Shown here one piece after another: positions 17,178 to 25,212 of a stretch of DNA of 64,000 bases. The position numbers were made by a program, and so were the translations under genes. Numbering within the stretch: position 1 is the first letter of the stretch; each line of letters starts with the position of its first letter. A model generated the notes under the pieces. That model ran no database searches. It was not told the origin of the DNA and was given only the letters and a program-made list of their open reading frames with translations. Source of the stretch: Streptomyces albogriseolus (lineage in GTDB: Bacteria > Actinomycetota > Actinomycetes > Streptomycetales > Streptomycetaceae); NCBI GenBank assembly GCA_014650475.1, contig BMVA01000005.1, positions 116,026 to 180,025 on the forward strand. The letters run 5' to 3'.

Positions 17178-17193
17178 GCGAAACCCCTTTCGC
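17178..17193. promoter_or_regulatory. Inverted repeat GCGAAA-CCCC-TTTCGC upstream of the dehydrogenase operon
   Basis: Perfect 6-bp arms with a 4-base spacer, 160-175 bases upstream of the dehydrogenase GTG. The CGAAA/TTTCG core matches the arms of the operator next to the LacI-type gene at 60.5 kb. The 426-base gap 17019-17444 otherwise holds no gene beyond a possible 22-codon ORF (17377-17445) whose TGA overlaps the next ATG. Confidence 0.4.
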
Positions 17194-17444
17194 ACGGCAT
17201 CCCGCGTCTTCTTCCTCCGCTGGGACAAAGTGCGTCGGCCGGGGCGGCGGCCGTCGCCGGAGAAGGCCGGAAGGGATGGGCGCCCACGCGAGGCTTCCCG
17301 GGGTCACGATCGCCGCCCGACCCGTGCCGCCCGGGAACTGGATGCCTCAGGTACGGATTCGGCGTACTGTCCCGATATGGGAGCACTTCGGGCGATGCCG
17401 GGCGAGCGGGCGGCCCCGTCCCCGCCGGGACGGGCGGGTGGCTG

Positions 17445-19514
17445 ATGGACACCGCCCTGGCCGACATCGTGCGGGCGACCGGCGCCTCCGGCGCCCTGCT
17501 CTACGTCCTCACCCCGGACCGCGAGGCCCTCTGGCTGTCCCATGTGTCGGGCGCCCCGCGCGAGGTGGTCGCGCCGTGGAGCAGGGTGGCGGTGAGCGAC
17601 CCGATACCGGTGGCCGACGCGGTGCGCGAGGAGCGCCTGGTGTGGGTGAACAGCCAGGTGGAGATGGCGCGCCGCTATCCCCGGCCGGCGGTGGTGCTCC
17701 CCTACGACTTCGCCCTCGCGGCCGTGCCGGTCGCGTCGGACTCCGGGGTGCGGGGCGGGCTGGTGCTGCTGTGGCCCAGCGGGCACCCGCCGCAGCTCAG
17801 CCGCGCCGAGCACGACGCCGTCCGCGCGGGCTCCCGGCGCCTCGGCCATCTCTTCGAGCAGGCCGCCCGGCGCGGCGAGCCCATCGTCTCCCCCGGCCGG
17901 CCGCGCATCCTGCCCTCGGAACCGGGGCGCACCCCCACCGCCGCGGAGGCGTGGGCCGGCACGGCGCTGCTCGACCGGCTGCCCGGCGGGTACGTCGCCC
18001 TGGACCTGTACGGCCGGATCACCCTGGTCACTCCGGCCGCCGCCGACCTCGTGGGCGAGGAACCGGACCGGCTGCTGGGATCCCTGCCGTGGGAGGTCCT
18101 GCCGTGGATGGACGTCCCCCATGTCGAGGACCACTACCGCGCGGCGGTGATCAGCCGGACCCCGCAGGAGTTCCGGGTGCTGCGGCCTCCTGGCACCTGG
18201 CTGTCGTTCGAGCTGTACCCGGACCCCTCCGGCATCAGCGTGCGCATCGGCCGCGCCACCGACCAGCGGAACAGGGATCCGGCCGCGGAGACGGCGCGGG
18301 GTCCCGGCCGGGCCACGGTGCTGTACCACCTGATGCACCTGGCGACCACGCTGACCGAGGCCGTCGGGGTGCAGGACGTGGTCGACCAGACCGCCGACCA
18401 GCTGCTGCCCGCCCTCGGCGCCCAGGCCATGGTGCTGATGACGGCGGAGGACGGCAGGCTGAGGATCCTGGGCCACCGCGGTTACAGCACCGAGCTGCTC
18501 GCCCGGTTCGACGGGGCGCCGCTGAGCCGGGACATTCCCATGGCGGCGGTCCTCGCCACCGGGGAGCCGGGCTTCTTCCCGTCGTTCACCCGGATGGCGG
18601 CCGCGTACCCGAAGATGAGGCACGAGGACGGGAGGGCCGCGTGGGCGGTCCTGCCGCTGATCGCCTCCGGCCGCCCCATCGGCTCCCTGCTGCTCTCCTA
18701 CGACCGGCCGCACGCCTTCCCGCCCAGCGAGCGCGCCATCCTCACCTCCCTGGCCGGTCTCGTCGGCCAGGCCCTCGACCGGGCCCTGCTGTACGACGCC
18801 AAGGACCGCCTCGCCCACCGGCTCCAGTCGGCGCTGCTCCCCCACAGCCTGCCGAGCATTCCCGGCCTGCGGGTCGTCGCCCGGTATCTGCCGGCCGCGC
18901 GCGGTCTGGGCATCGGCGGCGACTTCTACGACCTGATCCGGCTCGACGAGAACACCGCGGCGGCCGCCATCGGGGACGTGCAGGGCCACAACGTGGACGC
19001 GGCGGCGCTCATGGGGCAGGTCCGCACCGCCGTGCACGCCCACGCCACCGTCGGCGCTCCCCCGGACCACGTCCTGGGCGGCACCAACCGGCTCCTCACC
19101 GACCTGGACCCCGGTCTGTTCACCAGCTGCCTGTACGCGCACCTGGACCTCGGGAACGGGCGGGCCTGTCTGGCCACCGCGGGGCATCCGCCGCCCCTGC
19201 TGCGGCACCGCGACGGGCGCACCGAACTTCTGGCCGTGCCGCCGGGACTGCTCCTCGGCATCGACCCGACGGCCCGCTACCCGTCGCTGGAGTTCGCCCT
19301 GCCGCCCGGCTGCGTGCTGGTGCTCTACACCGACGGGCTCGTCGAGGCGCCGGGTGTCGACCCCGACGACGCGACGGCCGCCCTCGCCGGTCTGGTGGAG
19401 CAGGCCGACCCGTGCGACCTGGAGGCCATGGCCGACACGCTGGTCCGGCACGCCCCGGCGCCCGGCGACGACATCGCCCTGCTGCTCCTCAGCCCCGTCC
19501 CGGACGAGGGGTGA
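17445..19514 (+). CDS. GAF-PAS-GAF-PP2C (SpoIIE-type) phosphatase
   Basis: Second RsbU/SpoIIE-like sensor phosphatase of the window, 689 aa. It has an N-terminal GAF-like domain (about 1-145, ATGASGALLYVLTPDREALW), a PAS domain (about 170-280), a second GAF domain (about 300-450) and a PP2C domain (about 465-689) with GIGGDFYDLI, AAIGDVQGHNVDAAALMGQ and LVLYTDGLVEAPG metal-binding motifs. ATG at 17445 has only a weak upstream GGTGG, and a 22-codon ORF ends over it as TGATG, so coupling is possible. Target and signal are unknown. Confidence 0.9.
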   Translation: MDTALADIVRATGASGALLYVLTPDREALWLSHVSGAPREVVAPWSRVAVSDPIPVADAVREERLVWVNSQVEMARRYPRPAVVLPYDFALAAVPVASDSGVRGGLVLLWPSGHPPQLSRAEHDAVRAGSRRLGHLFEQAARRGEPIVSPGRPRILPSEPGRTPTAAEAWAGTALLDRLPGGYVALDLYGRITLVTPAAADLVGEEPDRLLGSLPWEVLPWMDVPHVEDHYRAAVISRTPQEFRVLRPPGTWLSFELYPDPSGISVRIGRATDQRNRDPAAETARGPGRATVLYHLMHLATTLTEAVGVQDVVDQTADQLLPALGAQAMVLMTAEDGRLRILGHRGYSTELLARFDGAPLSRDIPMAAVLATGEPGFFPSFTRMAAAYPKMRHEDGRAAWAVLPLIASGRPIGSLLLSYDRPHAFPPSERAILTSLAGLVGQALDRALLYDAKDRLAHRLQSALLPHSLPSIPGLRVVARYLPAARGLGIGGDFYDLIRLDENTAAAAIGDVQGHNVDAAALMGQVRTAVHAHATVGAPPDHVLGGTNRLLTDLDPGLFTSCLYAHLDLGNGRACLATAGHPPPLLRHRDGRTELLAVPPGLLLGIDPTARYPSLEFALPPGCVLVLYTDGLVEAPGVDPDDATAALAGLVEQADPCDLEAMADTLVRHAPAPGDDIALLLLSPVPDEG

Positions 19515-19526
19515 CCGCCCGCCGGT

Positions 19527-20555
19527 TCATCCGAGGGCGTCGACCGCCGCCGCGAACAGCCGGGGCAGACGCGCGGCCAAGGGCACGATGTGCGGGGCGA
19601 GGGCGGGTTGCTGGCGTGTCCTGACCAGCAGTTCCGTCAGGACGCGGTAGCGGCGGGTGGCGCGGGCCCAGTCGGTGTCGTAGCGGCCGGGCGTCCCCCG
19701 ACGGAGGTTGGCGACGAGGGCGCGGGCGCCCGCGAGGGCGAGGCAGACGCCCTCACCGGTCAGCGCGTCGACGTAGCCGGCGGCGTCCCCGACGAACAGG
19801 ACCCTGCCGTGCACGCGGGTGCGGGAACGCCGGCGCAGTGGTCCGGCGCCGCGGACCGGAGTGACCGCCGTGTCCGGCGGGAGACGGGCGGCCAGTTCGG
19901 GGAAGCCGGCCAGCTGCGTGTCGTAGGGCGCCCGTCGGGAGGTCAGCAGGGCCACGCCGACCAGCCGTGGGCCGACCGGGGTGACGTATGCCTCCGCGTC
20001 CGGTCCCCAGTGCACCTCGACGTGCGACGTCCAGGGCGGTACGGCGTAGTGGCGGCGCAGTCCGTAGCGGGGCGCGGTCCGGGCCGGGCGGTCCAGGCCG
20101 AGGGAGCGGCGCACGGGTGAGTGCAGGCCGTCGGCGGCGACGAGCCACCGGGCGCGCAGCCCCGCGCCGGGGACGGTCACCCCGTCCGCCTCCTGCCGTA
20201 CGCCGTCCACGCGCAGCGGGAGGACGGGCACGCCCGCGTCGAGGACCGCCCGGTGCAGAAGGGTGTGCAGGTCGGTGCGGCGGACGCCGAGGCCCTGCCC
20301 GCGGCGGAACGGTGCCTCGACGCGGCAGGGTCCCTGCACGTAGCGGATGCCGGCGAGGGGGTGGCCGGGGGCGTGCAGGCCGAGGGCGGTGAGGGCGCGG
20401 ACGGCGCCGGGCATCAGGCCCTCGCCGCACGCCTTGTCGACCGGGGCCGGACGGGGTTCCGCGACGACGGTGTCGAGGCCGGCGCGGGCGGCGTGCAGCG
20501 CGGTGGCGAGACCCGCCGGTCCGCCGCCGACGACGAGGAGGTCGGGGCGTCTCAC
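19527..20555 (-). CDS. FAD-dependent monooxygenase, SrsC-like (phenolic lipid hydroxylase)
   Basis: 342-aa flavoprotein with the FAD-binding GGGPAGLATALHAARAG motif at residues ~8-25 and the second FAD motif VLFVGDAAGYVDALTGEG near 270. It belongs to the geranylgeranyl-reductase/UbiH-like group. In Streptomyces griseus srsABC, SrsC hydroxylates the alkylresorcinol ring to a quinone precursor, and gene order here (PKS, methyltransferase, flavoprotein) is the same. GTG at 20555 overlaps the methyltransferase stop by four bases (GTGA). Confidence 0.85.
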   Translation of the reverse strand: MRRPDLLVVGGGPAGLATALHAARAGLDTVVAEPRPAPVDKACGEGLMPGAVRALTALGLHAPGHPLAGIRYVQGPCRVEAPFRRGQGLGVRRTDLHTLLHRAVLDAGVPVLPLRVDGVRQEADGVTVPGAGLRARWLVAADGLHSPVRRSLGLDRPARTAPRYGLRRHYAVPPWTSHVEVHWGPDAEAYVTPVGPRLVGVALLTSRRAPYDTQLAGFPELAARLPPDTAVTPVRGAGPLRRRSRTRVHGRVLFVGDAAGYVDALTGEGVCLALAGARALVANLRRGTPGRYDTDWARATRRYRVLTELLVRTRQQPALAPHIVPLAARLPRLFAAAVDALG

Positions 20556-21067
20556 GCGGGCGCCGCGCGGGTGAGGGCGGCGTTCTCGCAGCGGACGCGC
20601 ACGGTCAGCAGCACCGCGTCGGCCAGCGTGAACACGGTCGCCGTGATCCACGCCGAGTGCACCAGGGGCAGGGCGGCGCCCTCGACGACGACGGCGACAT
20701 AGTTGGGGTGGCGGAGGAGGCGGTACGGGCCGTCGCCGACGAGGCGGGCGCCGGGGACGACGATGACCCGGGTGTTCCAGTAGGGGCCCAGCGTGGTGAT
20801 GCACCACCAGCGCAGGGCCTGGGCGAGCAGGGCGAGCGCCAGCGCGGGCCAGCCCAGGGCGGGGAGGAACGGGCGGTCGGCCAGGAGGGGTTCGAGGAGG
20901 CAGCCCGCGAGCAGGCCGGTGTGCAGGACGACCATGACGGGGTAGTGGCCGCGGCCGTGCTCCACCCCGTCCCGCGCGCGGGTCCAGGCCGCGTTGCGCC
21001 GGGCCACGACGAGTTCGGCGAGGCGTTCGACGGCCACCGCGAGGACGAGCAGCGTGTACCAGGTCAT
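20552..21067 (-). CDS. Isoprenylcysteine-carboxyl-methyltransferase-like membrane methyltransferase, SrsB-like
   Basis: 171-aa integral membrane protein with about four to five hydrophobic segments and the ICMT signature GPYRLLRHPNYVAVVVE (about 112-128), which binds S-adenosylmethionine and the acceptor. In srs operons this family O-methylates alkylresorcinols. It starts 10 bases after the type III PKS stop, with GAGGCGG upstream, and overlaps the flavoprotein start, consistent with a tightly coupled operon. Confidence 0.88.
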   Translation of the reverse strand: MTWYTLLVLAVAVERLAELVVARRNAAWTRARDGVEHGRGHYPVMVVLHTGLLAGCLLEPLLADRPFLPALGWPALALALLAQALRWWCITTLGPYWNTRVIVVPGARLVGDGPYRLLRHPNYVAVVVEGAALPLVHSAWITATVFTLADAVLLTVRVRCENAALTRAAPA

Positions 21068-21077
21068 GGCGTCCGCC

Positions 21078-22223
21078 TCACCAGCGCAGCAGGACGAGCT
21101 CGGTGCAGAATCCCGGGCCCATCGCCAGCACCAGCCCCCAGGTGCCCGGCGCGGGCCGGTGGGCCTCCGTGAAGCCCTGAAGGATGTGCAGGACCGAGGC
21201 GGAGGACAGGTTGCCCACGGCGGCGAGCGAGCGCCGGGACGGGGTGAGGGCGTCGTCGGGCAGCGCGAGCGCCTCGGTCACGGCCTCCAGCACCTTCGGG
21301 CCGCCCGGGTGGCACACCCAGGCGCCGATGTCCCCGGTGTCCAGGCCGTGTCCGGCGAGGAAGCCGCGCACCTGGGCGCCCAGCTCGCGGCGGACCAGGG
21401 CGGGGACGGCGGGATCGATCACGACGCGGAAGCCGCCGGCGCCGACCTCCCAGCCGAGGAGGTGCTCGGTGCCCGGGTGGAGGTGGCTGCGGGTGGCGAC
21501 CACGGCGGGCCCGGCGGCCGGTGCCGGTCCCACCCCCGTACCGGTCCCGGCGGCACGGGCGACGAGGGCCGCCGCTCCGTCGCCGAAGAGGGCGCCGGCG
21601 ACCAGGTTGGCGCGCGAGTCGTCGCCCTTCTGCAGGGTCAGCGAGCACAGTTCGACGGTGAGCAGCACGGCGGTCCCGCCCGGGTGTCCGCGCAGGTAGT
21701 CGTGGACACGGGCGAGGCCGGCGGCGCCCGCGACGCAGCCCAGCCCGAACACGGGCAGCCGCTTGACGTCCGGGCGCATGCCCGTCCGTCCGGCCAGCCG
21801 GGCGTCGAGGGACGGGGCGGCGACGCCGGTGATGGACGCGCACACCAGCAGGTCGACGTCGGCCGGGGTGAGCCCGGCCTGCGCCAGCGCGGTGGTGAGC
21901 GCCCGTTCGGCCAGGTCCAGGCCCGTCGTCAGCCACGCCTCGTTGCTCTCACGGAAGTCGCGCAGCGCGGCGTAGCGCTCGATGGGCAGGGCGAGATGAC
22001 GGGTGCGCACACCGGCGGACGTGTGCAGGCGGCGGAGCACGGCACGGTCGGCGCCCGGGGCCAGGCACAGGTCTCCGATGGGCTCGGTGAGCCGGTCCTG
22101 CGGGTAGCGGTGGGGCGGCAGCGCGGTGTGCACGGCGGCGACGGTGGTCACCGCCGCCGCGTGCGGGGGCGGAGGGGCGGCGGGCGCCGGTTCGGCGATG
22201 AGAGGGACACGCATGTCCGTCAT
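21078..22223 (-). CDS. Type III polyketide synthase, alkylresorcinol synthase (SrsA) type
   Basis: 381-aa chalcone-synthase-fold homodimeric enzyme that extends an acyl starter with malonyl-type units. The Cys-His-Asn triad is visible as Cys163 (FGLGCVAGAAG), His305 (VCHPGGPKV) and Asn338 (VGNLSSASV). The downstream SrsB- and SrsC-like genes argue for alkylresorcinol/alkylpyrone (phenolic lipid) products from fatty-acyl starters, though other type III products remain possible. ATG at 22223 has GAGG 5 bases upstream; ATG at 22214 is an alternative. Divergent from the UbiA gene. Confidence 0.93.
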   Translation of the reverse strand: MTDMRVPLIAEPAPAAPPPPHAAAVTTVAAVHTALPPHRYPQDRLTEPIGDLCLAPGADRAVLRRLHTSAGVRTRHLALPIERYAALRDFRESNEAWLTTGLDLAERALTTALAQAGLTPADVDLLVCASITGVAAPSLDARLAGRTGMRPDVKRLPVFGLGCVAGAAGLARVHDYLRGHPGGTAVLLTVELCSLTLQKGDDSRANLVAGALFGDGAAALVARAAGTGTGVGPAPAAGPAVVATRSHLHPGTEHLLGWEVGAGGFRVVIDPAVPALVRRELGAQVRGFLAGHGLDTGDIGAWVCHPGGPKVLEAVTEALALPDDALTPSRRSLAAVGNLSSASVLHILQGFTEAHRPAPGTWGLVLAMGPGFCTELVLLRW

Positions 22224-22248
22224 GACTTCCTCGCCGTCGCCGTCCGGC

Positions 22249-22261
22249 TACCTTGCATCCG
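22249..22261 (+). promoter_or_regulatory. -10 box TACCTT for a leaderless UbiA transcript
   Basis: TACCTT at 22249-22254 ends six bases before the GTG at 22261, the distance expected if transcription starts at the start codon. No Shine-Dalgarno is visible before that GTG. No good -35 was found. Confidence 0.4.
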
Positions 22262-23124
22262 TGTCCCACCACCCGTCCGGGGTTGTTCCGCGTACGCCGC
22301 CGCGCCGGCTCCCGGCGCTGCTGCGCTGCTGCCATCCCGAGCCGGCGCTTGCCGTCACGGTGTTCGTGACCGCGCTGGCGGTGGCGGCGGGGCACGGACC
22401 GGCGGGCGCGGCGGCGGTGGGCGCGGCGGTGCTGGCCGGTCAGCTGTCGGTGGGCTGGTGCAACGACGCGGCCGACGCGCGCCGCGACACGGTCTGCGGG
22501 CGCACGGACAAGCCGGTGGCCGAGGGGCGGCTGCCGGCGCGGGCGGTGGCCGTGGCGGCGTGGACGGCTCTGGTGCTGTGCGTGCCGCTGTCGCTGCTGG
22601 CCGGGCCGGGCGCGGCGGCGGCGCATCTGACGGGGGTGGCGGCGGGCTGGGGCTACAACCTGCGGCTGAAGCACACACTGCTGTCGCCGCTGCCGTACGC
22701 CGTGGGGTTCGCCTCGCTCCCGGTGTTCGTCACCCTCGGGCTGCCGCAACCGGTCCGGCCCGCCTGGTGGGTGGTGGCCGCGGGGGCGCTGCTGGGCGTG
22801 GGGGCGCATCTGGTGAACGTGCTGCCGGACATCGAGGACGATCTGGCGACCGGCGTACGGGGGCTGCCGCAGCGGCTGGGCCGTACGGTCTGCCGGTGGC
22901 TGGCGCCGCTGGTGATGCTGGCGGCCGTGGGCGTGGTCGTCGCGGGGCCGCCCGGCCCGGTGGGCACGGGAGGGCTGTGGCTGGCGGGCGCGGCGGGCGC
23001 CGTGGCCGCGGCGGGCATGGCGCGGGCGGCGGGGCCGCGGAGCCGCCGGCCGTTCCGGGCGGCGATGGTGGTGGCGGGGCTGGCGGTGGCGGGGCTGCTG
23101 GGGTCGGGGACGCGGCTGGTCTGA
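22261..23124 (+). CDS. UbiA-family prenyltransferase
   Basis: 287-aa polytopic membrane prenyltransferase with about eight to nine hydrophobic helices. Both Asp-rich diphosphate-binding sites are present: NDAADARRD within WCNDAADARRDTVCGRTDKP, and DIEDDLATG. Family members attach isoprenoid chains to aromatic acceptors or lipids. The GTG at 22261 is preferred; an ATG at 22213 would overlap the divergent PKS start. Its position opposite an srs-like operon suggests an aromatic acceptor made by that operon, but heme or menaquinone-like roles cannot be excluded. Confidence 0.88.
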   Translation: MSHHPSGVVPRTPPRRLPALLRCCHPEPALAVTVFVTALAVAAGHGPAGAAAVGAAVLAGQLSVGWCNDAADARRDTVCGRTDKPVAEGRLPARAVAVAAWTALVLCVPLSLLAGPGAAAAHLTGVAAGWGYNLRLKHTLLSPLPYAVGFASLPVFVTLGLPQPVRPAWWVVAAGALLGVGAHLVNVLPDIEDDLATGVRGLPQRLGRTVCRWLAPLVMLAAVGVVVAGPPGPVGTGGLWLAGAAGAVAAAGMARAAGPRSRRPFRAAMVVAGLAVAGLLGSGTRLV

Positions 23125-23264
23125 GGTCCTTGCCGCGCCGAGGCTCTGTACGGTCACCCGCGGTCCCGCGTCCGGCACGTACCCGGCGTCCACCGGGTGT
23201 AGGACGGCCGCGCAGGGCCACCCGGATCGTGCTCGGGACTCCGGAGACGGCCGAGGAGGTCGCC

Positions 23265-24101
23265 GTGGAGCGCACACCGCCCGCGGGCACCGTCAGGGTG
23301 CGGTTCATCGGCAACGCCACCCTGCTGATCCGTTACGGCAGCCTGACCCTGCTGACCGACCCGAACTTCCTGCACCGCGGACAGCTCGCGCACCTCGGCT
23401 ACGGCCTCGTGTCGCGCCGGCTGACCGAACCCGCCGTGGACGTGACCGATCTCCCCCACGCCGACCTGGACGCCGTGGTGCTGTCGCATCTGCACGGCGA
23501 CCACTTCGACCGGGTGGCCCGGCGCCATCTCGACCGGGGACTGCCGTTCCTGACCACCCCGCACGCCTCCCGCGTCCTCCAGGGGCTGTTCGGGTTCCAT
23601 CGCGCCGTGGGCCTGCGCACCTGGCAGAGCCACACCCTGCTGCGCGGCGACTCGCTGGTCCGTGTCACCGCGCTGCCCGGCCGGCACGCCCCGGGGCCGG
23701 CCCGGCGTCTGCTGCCGCCGGTGATGGGGAGCCTGCTGGAGTTCGGCGACCGCTCCGGCCGGATCCGCCTGGTCATGTACCTCTCGGGCGACACGCTGAT
23801 GTACGACGGACTGCGCGAGATCGCCCGCCGGTGCCCCGACATCCATCTGGCGGTGCTGCACCTGGGCGGGACCACGCTGCCCGGCGGCCTCGTCGTCACC
23901 ATGGACGCCGAGCAGGGCGCCGATCTGCTCGACGTGATCCGCCCGTACCGGGCGCTGCCCGTCCACCACGACGACTACGGCGTCTTCCGCTCCCCCCTCT
24001 CCGACTTCCTCGCCGAGGCCGCCCGGCGCGGGCACGGCGGCCGGATCCTGTGCTGCCGCCCGGGCGAACGGGTGACGGTCGGCGGGGACACCCGCCGCTG
24101 A
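23265..24101 (+). CDS. Metallo-beta-lactamase-fold hydrolase (UlaG/NAPE-PLD-like)
   Basis: 278-aa MBL-fold protein. Metal-binding motifs are LSHLHGDHFD (HxHxDH), LSGDT and the late HHDDYGVF. The opening VRFIGNATLLIRYGSLTLLTDPNF is typical of the UlaG/L-ascorbate-6-phosphate lactonase-like and phospholipase-D-like branch. Substrate unknown. GTG at 23265 has GAGGAGG 5 bases upstream. It follows the UbiA gene by 140 bases, so co-transcription is possible. Confidence 0.88.
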   Translation: MERTPPAGTVRVRFIGNATLLIRYGSLTLLTDPNFLHRGQLAHLGYGLVSRRLTEPAVDVTDLPHADLDAVVLSHLHGDHFDRVARRHLDRGLPFLTTPHASRVLQGLFGFHRAVGLRTWQSHTLLRGDSLVRVTALPGRHAPGPARRLLPPVMGSLLEFGDRSGRIRLVMYLSGDTLMYDGLREIARRCPDIHLAVLHLGGTTLPGGLVVTMDAEQGADLLDVIRPYRALPVHHDDYGVFRSPLSDFLAEAARRGHGGRILCCRPGERVTVGGDTRR

Positions 24102-24327
24102 GCCGTGCCCAGGTGCGGCCGCCGGACGGCCGTCGCACGCGGGTGCCCGCGGTCCCGGCCGGGCCGGGCGAAGTGGCGGGCCCTGTCGCGGTCGCCGGAT
24201 GATGGGCGCGGAGAGCGGGGCGGGCGCCGTGCGGCGCCCCGGCCCGCCCCCGGCGGGGCACGAGACGGTCCGGTCCCGCCGCGGGTCACTTCGCGGCGCG
24301 TGCCCGAGCAGGCGAAGGAGGAGCACC

Positions 24328-25158
24328 GTGAGGCGGTACCTCGGCGTGCTCCAGAACGGCTGGAGGTGGCTGGGCGCCCATGCCCTGATGGCGCGGGGCC
24401 GGGAGCTGGAGCTGATGCACCGGGCCATGGGGTTCGCCACCCTCGCGCTGGTGACCCTGGCGCCGCTGCTGATCGTGGTCGCCGCGGCGGACCCGCTGGG
24501 GCGGGGCGGTTTCGCGACCTGGCTGGCGGACGGCATGGGCCTGACCGGGCGGTCCGCGCGGGTGCTCACGGAGATCTTCAGCCCACCGCGCAAGGTGGTG
24601 GGCACGACCAGCGTGTGGGGTGGTCTGGCGCTCGCCGTGTTCGGCATCGCCCTGGGCGGCAGCGTCCAGAACGGCTACGAGCGGGTGTGGCGGCTGCCGC
24701 CCGGCCCCTGGCACCGGGTGTGGCGCCAGGCGCTGTGGCTGGCCGTGCTGACCGCGTTCCTCTACCAGGAGGTGCGCACGCGCACGCTGCTGTACGGGCC
24801 GGAGCGGATCACCCTGTCGGCGGCGGCCGGGGTGCTGTTCTTCTGGTGGGGGCAGCGCTTCCTGCTGGGCGGCCAGGTCCGCTGGCGTGACCTGCTCCCC
24901 GGCGCGGTCGCCACCATGGTGGGCCTGGTCGGCCTGCGGATCTTCTCGTACTACGTGTTCACCCCGCTGATCGTGGACAACGCCGTCGCCTACGGCACGG
25001 TCGGCGTGGTCCTGGTCGTGGAGTCCTGGCTGATCGGTGTGGGCTTCGTCGTGTACGGCGGCGCCCTGTTCGGGCACTGGCTGCTCACCCACCACGACTT
25101 CCTCCACTTCGGTCACCGGCACCCCCACGGGGAGCGGGAGCGAATCGGCGCGGAGTGA
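24328..25158 (+). CDS. YihY/BrkB-like inner-membrane protein
   Basis: 276-aa protein with about six transmembrane segments (for example LALVTLAPLLIVVAAADP, WGGLALAVFGIALGGSVQNGY, and VGVVLVVESWLIGVGFVVYGG) and the YihY/BrkB pattern of a conserved WxLPP-type loop (VWRLPPGPWHRVWRQALWL). The C-terminus is His-rich. Function of the family is unclear; annotated members are uncharacterised membrane proteins. GTG at 24328 is strongly supported by GAAGGAGGAG. It converges on the glycosyltransferase gene. Confidence 0.83.
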   Translation: MRRYLGVLQNGWRWLGAHALMARGRELELMHRAMGFATLALVTLAPLLIVVAAADPLGRGGFATWLADGMGLTGRSARVLTEIFSPPRKVVGTTSVWGGLALAVFGIALGGSVQNGYERVWRLPPGPWHRVWRQALWLAVLTAFLYQEVRTRTLLYGPERITLSAAAGVLFFWWGQRFLLGGQVRWRDLLPGAVATMVGLVGLRIFSYYVFTPLIVDNAVAYGTVGVVLVVESWLIGVGFVVYGGALFGHWLLTHHDFLHFGHRHPHGERERIGAE

Positions 25159-25212
25159 GAGCGTGCGGCGACTCCTGGCCGGACGTGCGCCGATTCCATG
25201 CCGGGCGTGCCC

